Shown here: piece after piece, positions 44,266-53,762 of the stretch
How positions within the stretch are numbered: position 1 is the stretch's first letter
Layout: each line of letters begins with the position of its first letter
Source: JAFTYO01 sp045644765
GTDB taxonomy: Bacteria; Pseudomonadota; Alphaproteobacteria; RF32; CAG-239
Length of the DNA stretch: 64,000 nt
Assembly: GCA_045644765.1 (NCBI GenBank)
Contig: JAZRHM010000013.1
Span: forward strand, 86,046 to 150,045
Direction of reading: 5' to 3'
Notes under the pieces: model-generated
Seen by the model: the letters and a program-made list of their open reading frames with translations, nothing else
The model's database searches: none
What the model was told of the DNA's origin: nothing
Program-made: the position numbers and the translations under genes

Positions 44266-44289
44266 CAATAGCAAATTTTGTTTCAGATA

Positions 44290-44321
44290 CAACAATCCGC
44301 CGTTTTTTCGGCGGATTGTTG
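44290..44321 (-). terminator. Hairpin after pyk
   Basis: CAACAATCCGCCG and CGGCGGATTGTTG pair over 13 bases around six A/T bases. The stem is strong but no T run follows on the minus strand, so it is a weak or non-standard terminator, or protects the 3' end. Confidence 0.6.
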
Positions 44322-44336
44322 CTATATTTATGAAAA

Positions 44337-45758
44337 TTACGGAATTTTGATTGTATGCAACAAATTTGTCATTCCGGCTTTACCGAAAGGATATCCTGCG
44401 GTAACAATTACCAATTCTCCTGATTTTCCGTAACCGTTTTGTTTAACATATTGAGTAGCATTTTCTTCTATACGCTCAAAACTTTCGAAAACTTCTTGAC
44501 TTACATAACTATGAACGCCCCAAACAATCCCTAACCTACGAGCTACCTTTATATTTGGCGTAATTGCAACTATTGGCACATCCGGACGCTCTTTAGCCAT
44601 AGAGTATGTTGTGTAGCCTGATGCTGTATAAGTTACGATTGCTCCTACATTTGGCAAAACTTGAGCCAGCTCATTTGCTGCATAAGTGATTCCCATAGTT
44701 TCCGTTTTACAAAAATCTTTTTCATCTTCATACATACAAATAAAAAAACTCTCATCTTGCTCAACTTGTTCAATAATATTATGCATCATTTTAATCGTTT
44801 GTTCAGGATATTTACCGACTGCTGTTTCTGCTGAAAGCATAACGGTATCAGCTCCTTCGTAAACGGCGGTTGCTACATCTGATACTTCTGCTCTGGTAGG
44901 TGTCGGTGCTTCTATCATAGATTCTAGCATCTGAGTTGCCACCACAACAGGTTTTGCATATTTACGACAAACCGATAATATACGTTTTTGCAGCACAGGA
45001 ACTGTATGCAAAGGACATTCAACACCTAAATCGCCACGAGCAACCATAACCCCATCAGAGAGCTTTACAATTTCTTCCAAATCGTCAATAGCACTTGGTT
45101 TTTCAAGTTTGGACATAATAAGCGCTCTATTTTGAATAATTTCTTTTGCTTCAATAACATCTTGAACTTTTTGTACAAAAGAAAGGCTTACCCAATCGAC
45201 ACCCAAATTAAGGGCAAAATCCAAATCTTTACGATCTTTTTCCGTTAATGCCGATATCGGTAATGTTATATTCGGCAAATTAATACCTTTATGATTTGAA
45301 AGCTTGCCACCAACCAAAACTCTAGTAACTGCTTTTGTCGGTTCAACTGATACAATTTCAAGAGAAATATTTCCATCATTTAACAGTAGTATATCTTTAG
45401 GCTTTATTGCTGCAAAAATTTCTTTATGAGGTAAATTTACTCTGGTTTCATCTCCGGGTGTTTCATCTAAATCAAGCACAAACTCTGCCCCTGCTCTCAA
45501 AACCACGGAACCATTTAAAAAATTTCCGACTCTTAATTTTGGTCCTTGTAAATCTGCAATTATGGTAATATGTTTTTTTTTCGATTCGGAAATTTCTCTT
45601 ACTATATTATAGCGTTCTGCATGTTCTTGATGAGTTCCGTGAGAAAAATTAAAACGAAAAGCATCAGCTCCGGCATCTATAAGTTTTTCAAGCATTTCAC
45701 GGCTAGCTGTCGCAGGTCCGATTGTTGCTAAAATTTTAGTATGTGTGTTAACAGGCAT
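44337..45758 (-). CDS. pyk: Pyruvate kinase
   Basis: 473 residues. TKILATIGPAT at the start, FRFNFSHG (substrate), the catalytic Lys/metal region SKLEKPSAIDDLEEI, MVARGDLGVE, and MIEAPTPTRAEVSDVATAV are all present. A full C-terminal regulatory domain follows. It makes pyruvate and ATP in the last step of glycolysis. AAGGAGTAATT precedes the ATG. Confidence 0.96.
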   Translation of the reverse strand: MPVNTHTKILATIGPATASREMLEKLIDAGADAFRFNFSHGTHQEHAERYNIVREISESKKKHITIIADLQGPKLRVGNFLNGSVVLRAGAEFVLDLDETPGDETRVNLPHKEIFAAIKPKDILLLNDGNISLEIVSVEPTKAVTRVLVGGKLSNHKGINLPNITLPISALTEKDRKDLDFALNLGVDWVSLSFVQKVQDVIEAKEIIQNRALIMSKLEKPSAIDDLEEIVKLSDGVMVARGDLGVECPLHTVPVLQKRILSVCRKYAKPVVVATQMLESMIEAPTPTRAEVSDVATAVYEGADTVMLSAETAVGKYPEQTIKMMHNIIEQVEQDESFFICMYEDEKDFCKTETMGITYAANELAQVLPNVGAIVTYTASGYTTYSMAKERPDVPIVAITPNIKVARRLGIVWGVHSYVSQEVFESFERIEENATQYVKQNGYGKSGELVIVTAGYPFGKAGMTNLLHTIKIP

Positions 45759-45884
45759 AATTACTCCTTAAAAAAATTACTTCCTTTTTTACATATAATC
45801 AAAATTATTACTTGTAAAATATAATCAGATTTGTTAAATTCCATATCACAAAAAACTTAAAATATGATTTAAAAGGAGATAAAA

Positions 45885-46127
45885 ATGACCGAAGTTGGTG
45901 GAATTGCCACAGACAGATTACGTTCACTTATCGAACGTATTGAAAAACTTGAAGAAGATAAAAAAGAAATTATGACTGACATCAGAGAAGTTTATGCAGA
46001 AGCCAAAAGTGCCGGTTTTGATGTTAAGACGATGAGAGCAATTATCAAACTTCGTAAAATGGAAGATTCTGCTCGTGAAGAGGAAGATTTCTTACTGGAA
46101 ACATACAAAAAAGCTCTTGATATGTAA
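45885..46127 (+). CDS. gapR: GapR-family (DUF2312) DNA-binding protein
   Basis: 80 residues, two helices with the typical composition: LRSLIERIEKLEEDKKEIMTD, IREVYAEAKSAGFDVKTMRA, IIKLRKM. This is the alphaproteobacterial DUF2312 family, whose Caulobacter member GapR encircles overtwisted DNA ahead of replication and transcription forks and stimulates topoisomerases. AAAAGGAGATAAAA precedes the ATG. It is monocistronic with its own terminator, and a strong hint for the alphaproteobacterial origin of the window. Confidence 0.93.
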   Translation: MTEVGGIATDRLRSLIERIEKLEEDKKEIMTDIREVYAEAKSAGFDVKTMRAIIKLRKMEDSAREEEDFLLETYKKALDM

Positions 46128-46128
46128 T

Positions 46129-46168
46129 AAAAAAATCCCTTACAAATTCCGTTGTAAGGGATTTTTTT
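46129..46168. terminator. Bidirectional terminator
   Basis: AAAAAATCCCTTACAA and TTGTAAGGGATTTTTT around a six-base loop, ending gapR and, overlapping its stop, ppa. Confidence 0.92.
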
Positions 46169-46712
46169 AACGACCGGTTAAATGATCCTTGTTTTTATCA
46201 TACAAATCAAAAGCGTCTTGGATTACTTGTTTTGCATCTTCAACACCTAAAAATTGTTCAATTATAACTTCTTTATTTTCTAAAATTTTATAGTCTTCAA
46301 AAAAACGTTTTAAAATTCGTAAGCTATGTGGCGGAAGTTCATCTATAGATTGATAGTGGGAAAACTCCGGATCATCAATATGTACTGCAATTATTTTATC
46401 ATCAGCCTCTCCTTGATCTAGCATTTTCATTACACCAATCGGACGAACACGCATCATAGACAATGGCAACACTGATTCTTGGCACAGAACCAACACATCT
46501 AAAGGATCGTTATCATCACAATAACTTTGCGGAATAAATCCATAGTTTACAGGATAATGCACTGAGCTATACAAGATGCGGTCAACTCTCAGTAAACCGC
46601 TAACTTTATCAAGTTCATATTTTGTTTGAGAACCTTTCGGAACCTCTATAATCGCCGTAACTATCTCAGGCGGATTTTTTCCTCTGGTAACACCATGCCA
46701 AGGATGCAACAT
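46167..46712 (-). CDS. ppa: Inorganic pyrophosphatase (family I)
   Basis: 181 residues. The signature DDNDPLDVLVL carries the metal-binding aspartates; EVPKGSQTKYELDK and NYGFIPQSYC are also family marks. It hydrolyses pyrophosphate in the cytoplasm and pulls biosynthetic reactions forward. It follows the deaminase gene by 18 bases, with AGGAGAAGAAA before its ATG. Confidence 0.96.
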   Translation of the reverse strand: MLHPWHGVTRGKNPPEIVTAIIEVPKGSQTKYELDKVSGLLRVDRILYSSVHYPVNYGFIPQSYCDDNDPLDVLVLCQESVLPLSMMRVRPIGVMKMLDQGEADDKIIAVHIDDPEFSHYQSIDELPPHSLRILKRFFEDYKILENKEVIIEQFLGVEDAKQVIQDAFDLYDKNKDHLTGR

Positions 46713-46730
46713 TTTCTTCTCCTAATTAAA

Positions 46731-47282
46731 TTATTTTCTTTCCGGTTGATAAACAGTTTTTCCGGTGTTCACATATTCATATAACACTTTTTCGCCTTCT
46801 TCAACCCCAATATTTCCATAAACAACAATTCCTCTATTTTTAAACTCTTCAAACCAATTCGGTTTAAAGCCTTCATCAAAGCCCGTAATTTCTTCAACTC
46901 TTTTTGATGGCACGCCATAATAAACAGCTTTTATTCCGGACCACATAATACCACCGATACACATCATACAAGGTTCTGATGTAACATATAAGCTCAAATT
47001 ATATTTTGATAAATCATATGTCCCTAAGTTTTTTTGGGCAGTTTTAATAGCATTCATCTCTGCATGATTATTACTACACACTTCAGAAACAACACTATTT
47101 GCCGTCTTTGAAATAATATTACCTTTTTCATCAACAACTGCGGCCAAAAACGGACCTGAACCATTAGCAATAAAATCTTTCATTTCAGCTTGCAAATCTA
47201 GTATGATTTTTTTTGCTACAGATAGTTTTTCCATATCTATCGGTTCATTTGAAACTATATTTAATAAATTTGTATCAGTCAT
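46731..47282 (-). CDS. Cytidine-deaminase-fold nucleobase deaminase, probably guanine deaminase
   Basis: 183 residues. Zinc motifs HAEMNAI (His and proton-shuttle Glu) and PCMMCIGGI (two Cys) define the CDA fold. Length, NNHAEMNAIKTAQ and WSGIKAVYYG fit GuaD of the Bacillus type, which deaminates guanine to xanthine; other nucleobase substrates are possible. GGAGAAATTAA precedes the ATG. It sits in a two-gene unit with ppa. Confidence 0.82.
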   Translation of the reverse strand: MTDTNLLNIVSNEPIDMEKLSVAKKIILDLQAEMKDFIANGSGPFLAAVVDEKGNIISKTANSVVSEVCSNNHAEMNAIKTAQKNLGTYDLSKYNLSLYVTSEPCMMCIGGIMWSGIKAVYYGVPSKRVEEITGFDEGFKPNWFEEFKNRGIVVYGNIGVEEGEKVLYEYVNTGKTVYQPERK

Positions 47283-47440
47283 TTAATTTCTCCTAACGCT
47301 TTACTTATCTGTATATAAACTAAATGTATAAAATTGGTTAAATTAATTCATATTGTTGAAAAATCGATATGCAGTTGACTTTTTACAAACAAATCTCTAA
47401 AAAACATTAGATAACTAAATAATTTATGGAGTAGACTAAA

Positions 47441-47950
47441 ATGAAAAATTTCATTAATGAATTTAAAAAGTTTGCAATGCGCGGAAATGTAATTGACATG
47501 GCTGTCGGTATCATCATCGGTGCTGCTTTCGGAAAAATTGTTGATTCTTTGGTTAAAGACATCATCATGCCTCCTATAGGTATTTTGCTTGGAAAGATTG
47601 ATTTTGCCAATTTATTTTTTGTATTAAATGATGGTGCTGTTCCTGGCCCTTATGTTTCTTTAGATGCGGCAAAAGAAGCCGGTGCCGTAACCATGAATGT
47701 TGGTATGTTTATAAACGCAACAATAAGCTTTATCATTGTTGCTTTTGCCGTATTTGTACTTATTAAAGCAATTAATACTTTACAGGAAAAAATGCTCGCT
47801 GCAGAACAAAAAGAAGAAAAAGCCGCAGCTCCTACAACAAAACAATGTCCTTATTGCTACTCTGATATTGCTATTAAAGCAACTCGTTGTCCTCATTGTA
47901 CATCGGAACTTGAAGTTGCAAAAAAGACAACAAGTAAAAAATCTAAATAG
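47441..47950 (+). CDS. mscL: MscL mechanosensitive channel with C-terminal zinc ribbon
   Basis: 169 residues. MscL core: N-terminal amphipathic helix FINEFKKFAMRGNVIDMAVG, TM1 VGIIIGAAFGKIVDSL, periplasmic loop, TM2 TISFIIVAFAVFVLIKAINTL. After the cytoplasmic helix comes CPYCYSDIAIKATRCPHC, a four-Cys zinc ribbon, then a basic tail. The channel opens under membrane tension on hypo-osmotic shock. The zinc ribbon replaces or extends the usual short helical bundle and is the odd feature here. GGAG lies 10-13 bases before the ATG. Confidence 0.93.
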   Translation: MKNFINEFKKFAMRGNVIDMAVGIIIGAAFGKIVDSLVKDIIMPPIGILLGKIDFANLFFVLNDGAVPGPYVSLDAAKEAGAVTMNVGMFINATISFIIVAFAVFVLIKAINTLQEKMLAAEQKEEKAAAPTTKQCPYCYSDIAIKATRCPHCTSELEVAKKTTSKKSK

Positions 47951-47968
47951 TACTTTAGAACATCGTAC

Positions 47969-48005
47969 AAAAAACTCCATTGATTAAATTCAGTGGAGTT
48001 TTTTA
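47969..48005. terminator. Terminator between mscL and deoC
   Basis: AAAACTCCA(T/G)TG and CA(T/G)TGGAGTTTTT stem, T5 on the plus strand; it may serve deoC on the other strand as well. Confidence 0.78.
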
Positions 48006-48037
48006 TACTTTCGCTTAAATATTATCAGATTTTAATC

Positions 48038-48688
48038 TTAAGCAACAATCTTAACACCAGAACTTGTACCTAAACTTGTTGCTCCGACAGCAATAAGATC
48101 AAGCGCTTTTTGTTTATCTCTTATACCTCCTGATGCCTTAACTTTTAAGCCGTAAGGGGCAACAACTTCATGCATTAGTTTAACATTTTCAATCGTAGCA
48201 CCTACTCCGTTTTTAACAAATCCCGTTGAGGTTTTTACAAAATCTGCTTTAGCTTCAACACAAACTTCACATGCCTTTTTTATCTCTTGAGATGTCAATA
48301 AATCTGTTTCTAAAATAACTTTTAATACATTATGCGGGCAAGCATTTCTTACTGCTTTTATATCTTCTAAAACATAATTCCAATTTTCATCTTTTATAGC
48401 AGAAACATTTATCACCATATCAATTTCATCAGCACCATCTGCTATAGCTTTTTGAGTTTCATAAGCTTTTACTTCACTTAAATTTGCCCCCAAAGGGAAA
48501 CCAATAACAGTTACAATTTTTACATTTGTGTCTTTTAAATATGTTTTTGCCTCTTTTACATAAGCCGGATTAACACAAACTCCGCGAAAACCATGTTCTT
48601 TAGCTTCTTGGTATAACTTCTTAAATTCCGAACTGACAGCATCCTGTTTTAACAAAGTATGCTCTATATATCTTGCTAAATTTTGCAT
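48038..48688 (-). CDS. deoC: Deoxyribose-phosphate aldolase
   Basis: 216 residues from ATG 48688, four bases behind GGGAGGG (an upstream ATG lies ahead of this site). YIEHTLLKQD, the Schiff-base strand FVKTSTGF and KASGGIRD are the DeoC signature. It splits deoxyribose-5-phosphate into glyceraldehyde-3-phosphate and acetaldehyde for nucleoside salvage, consistent with the deaminase close by. Confidence 0.95.
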   Translation of the reverse strand: MQNLARYIEHTLLKQDAVSSEFKKLYQEAKEHGFRGVCVNPAYVKEAKTYLKDTNVKIVTVIGFPLGANLSEVKAYETQKAIADGADEIDMVINVSAIKDENWNYVLEDIKAVRNACPHNVLKVILETDLLTSQEIKKACEVCVEAKADFVKTSTGFVKNGVGATIENVKLMHEVVAPYGLKVKASGGIRDKQKALDLIAVGATSLGTSSGVKIVA

Positions 48689-48786
48689 TTTCCCTCCCAT
48701 AATTTATAAGCGTTGTATCTGATTATAAAAAAATATGTAATTCTTGCAATAAAAAACTTGATTTAAATTATAAATGATGTATTGTT

Positions 48787-49647
48787 ATGGACAAAATATA
48801 TTATGATGCTATGAAAACTACTATTACACATGTAGCTTTATGCTACGATTTTGATGGAACCCTTATTAAAGGAAACATGCAAGAACCTACTTTTATTAAA
48901 AAATTAGGTCTCACCACTAAAGAATTTTGGGCTTTAGCCGATAAACAAACCTTGGAACAATCTGCAGATTCTATCTTAAGTTATATGAAACTTATGTTAG
49001 ATCAAGCAAGTGCCAAAAAACTTGCTTTCAAACGAGAAGATTTTGTAGATTGCGGTAAAGAAATGTTGTTTTTCAAAGGCGTAACAACTTGGTTTGAGCG
49101 TATAAATGAATATGCTGCAAAGAAAGGTATTAAGGTTTCTCACTACATTATTTCTTCCGGTTTACAAGAAATGATAGAAGGAACCAAGATTGCCGAACAC
49201 TTTACCAAGATTTATGCTTCGAGCTTTATGTATGATGAATATGGTCGTGCCGTATGGCCTGCCAGAGTGGTCAATTATACTGACAAAACTCAGTATATTA
49301 CCAGAATCAACAAAGGTTGCTTAGATCCCATGGATGTTAAAGGTGTAAATAAAGCAATGCCCAAAGAAGAAAGAGCTATACCATTTGAGCATATCATCTA
49401 CTTCGGAGACGGGGATACTGATGTTCCAAGTATGTCAATGGTTAAAAGCCGTGGTGGTCACTGTTTTGCAGTTTATCCTCCTAATAAAAAAGGTGCTAAA
49501 AATAAGGCAAGCCATCTTTTAACCGATGGCAGAGTTGATTTTGTTTTACCCGCTGACTATTCATCCGGTAAACGCATTGAAAAATGTGTTAAAGGCATAA
49601 TTGACAAGATTGCTGCTGATGAAAAATTAGCTTCATTAAAAGGCTAA
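48787..49647 (+). CDS. HAD-superfamily phosphatase (PF12710-like)
   Basis: 286 residues. HAD motif I CYDFDGTLIKG, motif II SHYIISSGLQEM (Ser), motif IV FGDGDTDVPSM. The inserted helical cap (about 40-110) and the spacing resemble the phosphoserine-phosphatase branch. The substrate is unknown. Neither ATG (48787 or 48811) has a Shine-Dalgarno sequence, so the exact start is uncertain and the gene may belong with the SD-less class. Confidence 0.82.
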   Translation: MDKIYYDAMKTTITHVALCYDFDGTLIKGNMQEPTFIKKLGLTTKEFWALADKQTLEQSADSILSYMKLMLDQASAKKLAFKREDFVDCGKEMLFFKGVTTWFERINEYAAKKGIKVSHYIISSGLQEMIEGTKIAEHFTKIYASSFMYDEYGRAVWPARVVNYTDKTQYITRINKGCLDPMDVKGVNKAMPKEERAIPFEHIIYFGDGDTDVPSMSMVKSRGGHCFAVYPPNKKGAKNKASHLLTDGRVDFVLPADYSSGKRIEKCVKGIIDKIAADEKLASLKG

Positions 49648-49652
49648 AAATT

Positions 49653-49686
49653 TGAACCTCCGATATGTATATCGGAGGTTTTTCTT
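49653..49686 (+). terminator. Terminator of the HAD gene
   Basis: AACCTCCGATAT-GT-ATATCGGAGGTT followed by TTTTC. Confidence 0.85.
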
Positions 49687-49693
49687 TATTGTT

Positions 49694-50629
49694 TTAATAA
49701 GTTCTTTTTGCTTCCTGTATTCTTGTTCTATCAATTGTTGTTTGGCGTGTTTGATGAGTTTCATTAGAATCTCCGTAACTTCTTCCCATCCTTAAATTTT
49801 GCAACCCTTCTTTCTTACTAACAGCTTGATTCGTATTGTTTTGAGTTTCTTGCGGATTATTTAACGGACTTTCCATCAATACAACAGATGGTGTATTTAC
49901 TCTTTGTTGTTGTAAAGGTTTTCCGTTTCTCATTGCTTTTATCTCATCAAGAGTTGGCTTTTTCATCGCCGCAGCTCCGGGAGGAGCGGGAGGATTATTG
50001 TCGCCGTTATCATCACCTTTATAATGATTCATATTCTTTGTCATATCTGCATTATGAAGATTGTCAGAAGATGGCAGCTTTGATAAATCTGCATTTTTAT
50101 TTTGATTGTTATTTGTCTTATCATCATTACCTTTATTATCTTTGTCTTTATCTTTATTATTGTTTTTGTTACGTTCACTCGGCAATGGTTTCAATGCTAT
50201 ATCAACAATCACAGAATAAGATTTTTCTTCTTTTTTACTTAAAATATCGCTTAATACAAGCTTATCTTGATTTGATTTTGCTTCTATTATATTTGATTCC
50301 TCAAGAGCTTTTTCACAAAACATCAAATCTTGCTGATTCATATCAGGTTCTTTTTCCGAAGCAGTATTCGCAACCTTTTCTGAAACATCTTTGATGGCCG
50401 GCGCTTTGGTATCATTATTTTTTGAAACCATATCTTGTTGCAATTGCATAATTTTTGTTCTTAGTTGCTCTCTTATTTGTTCAATCTTTTGGAGAACTTC
50501 TTCTACTTTATGAAGATCTCTTTCTGCCTTTTCAAAAAAATGAAGTTTTATACCATTTTCATTTTCTTTATCAGAATGTTTTAACTCATAGTTATTTTGC
50601 TCTTTATCTTTCTCTTCATTTTCGCTCAT
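49694..50629 (-). CDS. Unknown protein with coiled coil and Asn/Asp/Lys linker, 311 residues
   Basis: Starts MSENEEKDKEQNNYE at 50629, eight bases behind GGAG; the frame extends to 50680 without support. Residues about 30-75 form a coiled coil (FEKAERDLHKVEEVLQKIEQ). About 165-235 is low complexity (NKNNNKDKDKDNKGNDD), and the C-terminus is rich in Arg and Gln. No signal peptide, no membrane span, no recognised family. Its style resembles the charged proteins at 39-41 kb. Confidence 0.7.
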   Translation of the reverse strand: MSENEEKDKEQNNYELKHSDKENENGIKLHFFEKAERDLHKVEEVLQKIEQIREQLRTKIMQLQQDMVSKNNDTKAPAIKDVSEKVANTASEKEPDMNQQDLMFCEKALEESNIIEAKSNQDKLVLSDILSKKEEKSYSVIVDIALKPLPSERNKNNNKDKDKDNKGNDDKTNNNQNKNADLSKLPSSDNLHNADMTKNMNHYKGDDNGDNNPPAPPGAAAMKKPTLDEIKAMRNGKPLQQQRVNTPSVVLMESPLNNPQETQNNTNQAVSKKEGLQNLRMGRSYGDSNETHQTRQTTIDRTRIQEAKRTY

Positions 50630-50708
50630 ATGATAAACTCCAAATATTGCATTATCTGTTATTTTTATATTGTAACACAATTATATATTTTTATCAACAC
50701 TTTAATTT

Positions 50709-50736
50709 ATAAAGGAGCTAAAAGCTAGCTCCTTTA
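50709..50736 (-). terminator. Hairpin after gyrA
   Basis: TAAAGGAGCTA and TAGCTCCTTTA around five bases; lies 15 bases behind the gyrA stop, but no T run follows. Confidence 0.55.
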
Positions 50737-50751
50737 TACAGTAAGATTAAT

Positions 50752-53562
50752 TTATTCCGAAATAGTTTCAGGTTCTAATATTTCATCATTCGATGTTTCA
50801 TCAACATCAGGAACACTATCTCCTAAAACCTCTGATCCGGTTTCATTTTCAAGTTCATCGTCATCTCCTTCATCAGCATCAAGCCAAGTAACAGAAACAA
50901 CTTTTTCATCTTCTGCTGTTCTAAATAAGATTACACCTTGAGTTTTACGACCGGCAATACGAATATCTTCAACAGGCATTCTGATAAGTTTTCCGCCATC
51001 GGTAACCATCATAATTTGGTTATCATTTTCAATTGGGAATGAACTTACAACTTCTTTATTACGTGCTGACATTTCCATGTTGGCAATACCTTGTCCGCCA
51101 CGGCCGGTTACACGATATTCATAAGAAGATGAACGTTTACCGTAACCTGTTGTTGTCACTGTTAAAATAAACTCTTCCAATTCTTGCATTTTTGCAAAAT
51201 CTTCAGCTGTTAACAATGACAATAAGCCTGTTTGTTCTGCACTTACACAAGCACCCTCACCAATTTCTGCTTCCATACGCTTAATTGCAGATGAAACTCT
51301 TAAGTATTCATCTCTTTGTTCAGCATTTGCAGAAATATGTTTCAACATTGACATAGAGATAACTTCATCGTTTACGCCAAGCTTAATACCTCTTACACCC
51401 GTTGAATTACGTCCAACAAACACACGAACATCTGTTACGGGGAATCTGATACATTTACCGCTTTTTGCAGCAAGCATAACATCATTATCTTCGGTACAAA
51501 GCATAACATTGACAAGTTTATCGCCTTCATCAAGTTTCATGGCAATCTTACCGTTTGACTGAACATTTACAAAATCCATCAAAGAGTTGCGACGAACATT
51601 TCCTAGTGCCGTTGCAAACATAATGGAAAGATTTTTACAATCTTCCTCGTTTTCCGGAAGTTTCATAATTGTTGTAATATTTTCACCTTCATCAAGTGGC
51701 AATAAATTGATAAACGGCTTACCTTTTGAGGTTGGAGAACCTAACGGAAGTTTATAAACTTTCATCTTATATACCAAACCTTTTGAAGAGAAGAACAACA
51801 CAGGTGTGTGTGTAGAAGACACAAACAGTCTGGTAACAAAATCTTCCTCTTTGGTTGCCATACCAGATTTTCCTTTACCGCCACGTTTTTGTGCTTTGTA
51901 AGCATTTAACGGAACACGTTTGATATATCCGGCTTCAGTAACGGTAACAACCATATCTTCACGCTGAATTAAAGATTCAATATCGGTATCATATTCAATA
52001 TCTTCAATTTTTGTTAACCTTGGAGTTGCATATTCTTCCTTAACGGCAACAAGTTCATCACGCATAATACCGTAAAGTTTTTCTCTGCTTGCCAAGATTG
52101 ATAAAAATTCTTTAATATCTTCACCGATAGCTCTTAATTCTTCATGAATTTTATCTCTTTCCAAACCTGTCAAACGTTGCAATTTCAAATCTAAAATTGC
52201 TTTTGCCTGTTCTTCTGATAAATTATAAAATCCACCTTCAACTTTACGGCCCGGCTCATCAATCAAATTAACCAAAGTTTCAACATCACCGGCAGGCCAA
52301 GCTTTTGCAAGCAATGCATCTTTTGCTGCTTGCGGATTTGGAGCTGTTCTGATAAGCTCAATTACCGGGTCTAAGTTTTCAACTGCAATTGCAAGACCTA
52401 CCAACACATGCGCTCTGTCACGTGCTTTATTAAGTTTGTAAATTGTTCTGCGACGGATTGTCTCTTCTCTAAACTCAATAAATGCACCGATAATTTCTTT
52501 TAATGTAAGCATCATCGGACGACCATGATTGATCGCAAGCATATTCATACCGAAACTTGTTTGTAACGGTGTATATTTGTAGAGTTGGTTTAATACCACA
52601 TCTGCTTGAAAATCTTTTTTGATTTCAATAACAACGCGAACACCTTGTCTGTCAGATTCGTCTCTGATATCTGATATTCCTTCAACACGTTTTTCTTTAA
52701 CAAGCTCAGCAATACGTGTAACGAGCGCTGCCTTATTTACCTGATACGGTATCTCATGAACAATGATAGCTTCTTTATCTTTTCTAAGTTCTTCAATTGT
52801 ACATTTCGCACGCATCATTACTGAACCGCGACCGGTTAAATATGCTGATTTTGCGCCACTTTGACCCAAAATCAACCCACCTGTCGGAAAATCCGGCCCG
52901 GGAACAATGTTGATTAAATCTTCAGGTGTAATATTCGGATTGTCGATATATGCACAACAAGCGTCAATAACTTCACCTAAGTTATGTGGAGGCATATTTG
53001 TTGCCATACCTACGGCAATACCGTTTGAACCGTTTACCAACAAGTTAGGATAACGAGCAGGAAGAACTGTTGGTTCTTGAACACTCTCATCATAGTTTGG
53101 CATAAAGTCAACAGTGTCATATTCTATATCTTCAATGAGCTTATGTGCAACTTTGGCAAGCCTTGCTTCAGTATAACGCATGGCAGCAGCACCATCACCA
53201 TCCATAGAACCGAAGTTACCTTGACCATCAACAAGAGGCAAACGCATCGAAAAAGGCTGAGCCATTCTGACCATTGCTTCATAAACAGAACTATCACCAT
53301 GAGGGTGATATTTACCCAAAACTTCACCCACAATACGAGCAGATTTACGATAAGGTTTTGTACAGTCATATCCGCTTTCATACATTGCATATATAATACG
53401 ACGATGAACAGGTTTCAAACCATCTCTGACATCTGGCAACGCACGAGACACAATCACACTCATCGCATAATCAAGGTATGATTTGCGCATTTCTTCCGTT
53501 ATCATTGTCGGTGTAATGTTTTCAGCCACACTTGGCACGACCGAATTTTCTAATTCTTCCAT
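50752..53562 (-). CDS. gyrA: DNA gyrase subunit A
   Basis: 936 residues. Catalytic Tyr in MRYTEARLAK; quinolone region YHPHGDSSVYEAMVRMAQPF; QAKAILDLKLQRLTGLE; the C-terminal beta-pinwheel includes the GyrA box QKRGGKG. An acidic tail (DADEGDDDELENETGSEV) follows the pinwheel. Together with GyrB it introduces negative supercoils. Position 87 (E. coli numbering) is Glu instead of Asp and 84 is Ser; these are probably natural variants. GyrB is not in the window. Confidence 0.96.
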   Translation of the reverse strand: MEELENSVVPSVAENITPTMITEEMRKSYLDYAMSVIVSRALPDVRDGLKPVHRRIIYAMYESGYDCTKPYRKSARIVGEVLGKYHPHGDSSVYEAMVRMAQPFSMRLPLVDGQGNFGSMDGDGAAAMRYTEARLAKVAHKLIEDIEYDTVDFMPNYDESVQEPTVLPARYPNLLVNGSNGIAVGMATNMPPHNLGEVIDACCAYIDNPNITPEDLINIVPGPDFPTGGLILGQSGAKSAYLTGRGSVMMRAKCTIEELRKDKEAIIVHEIPYQVNKAALVTRIAELVKEKRVEGISDIRDESDRQGVRVVIEIKKDFQADVVLNQLYKYTPLQTSFGMNMLAINHGRPMMLTLKEIIGAFIEFREETIRRRTIYKLNKARDRAHVLVGLAIAVENLDPVIELIRTAPNPQAAKDALLAKAWPAGDVETLVNLIDEPGRKVEGGFYNLSEEQAKAILDLKLQRLTGLERDKIHEELRAIGEDIKEFLSILASREKLYGIMRDELVAVKEEYATPRLTKIEDIEYDTDIESLIQREDMVVTVTEAGYIKRVPLNAYKAQKRGGKGKSGMATKEEDFVTRLFVSSTHTPVLFFSSKGLVYKMKVYKLPLGSPTSKGKPFINLLPLDEGENITTIMKLPENEEDCKNLSIMFATALGNVRRNSLMDFVNVQSNGKIAMKLDEGDKLVNVMLCTEDNDVMLAAKSGKCIRFPVTDVRVFVGRNSTGVRGIKLGVNDEVISMSMLKHISANAEQRDEYLRVSSAIKRMEAEIGEGACVSAEQTGLLSLLTAEDFAKMQELEEFILTVTTTGYGKRSSSYEYRVTGRGGQGIANMEMSARNKEVVSSFPIENDNQIMMVTDGGKLIRMPVEDIRIAGRKTQGVILFRTAEDEKVVSVTWLDADEGDDDELENETGSEVLGDSVPDVDETSNDEILEPETISE

Positions 53563-53762
53563 TTTTCTTTCCTTTTATATTTTCCAACTGCCGCAAATTT
53601 ACCAAATTTGATAAAAAATTTAAATTTTTTTTTAACTTTTATACCCACAAAAAAAGCCATTTTCTTCTCTACGAGCAAAAAAACAGCCTTAAAATCGATT
53701 TTTATGTTTTTGACAACCTAAATAGTTAATCACCCTTATACATATTTTTGTCAATAAAATGC

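Noticed and set aside
44101..44290. T-box riboswitch before ileS
   Set aside because: No T-box consensus or specifier stem; the leader peptide explains the region better, and T-boxes are not expected in proteobacteria.
53200..53330. GyrA residue 87 as quinolone resistance mutation
   Set aside because: The Glu at this place with Ser at 84 looks like natural variation; Ser83 is intact.
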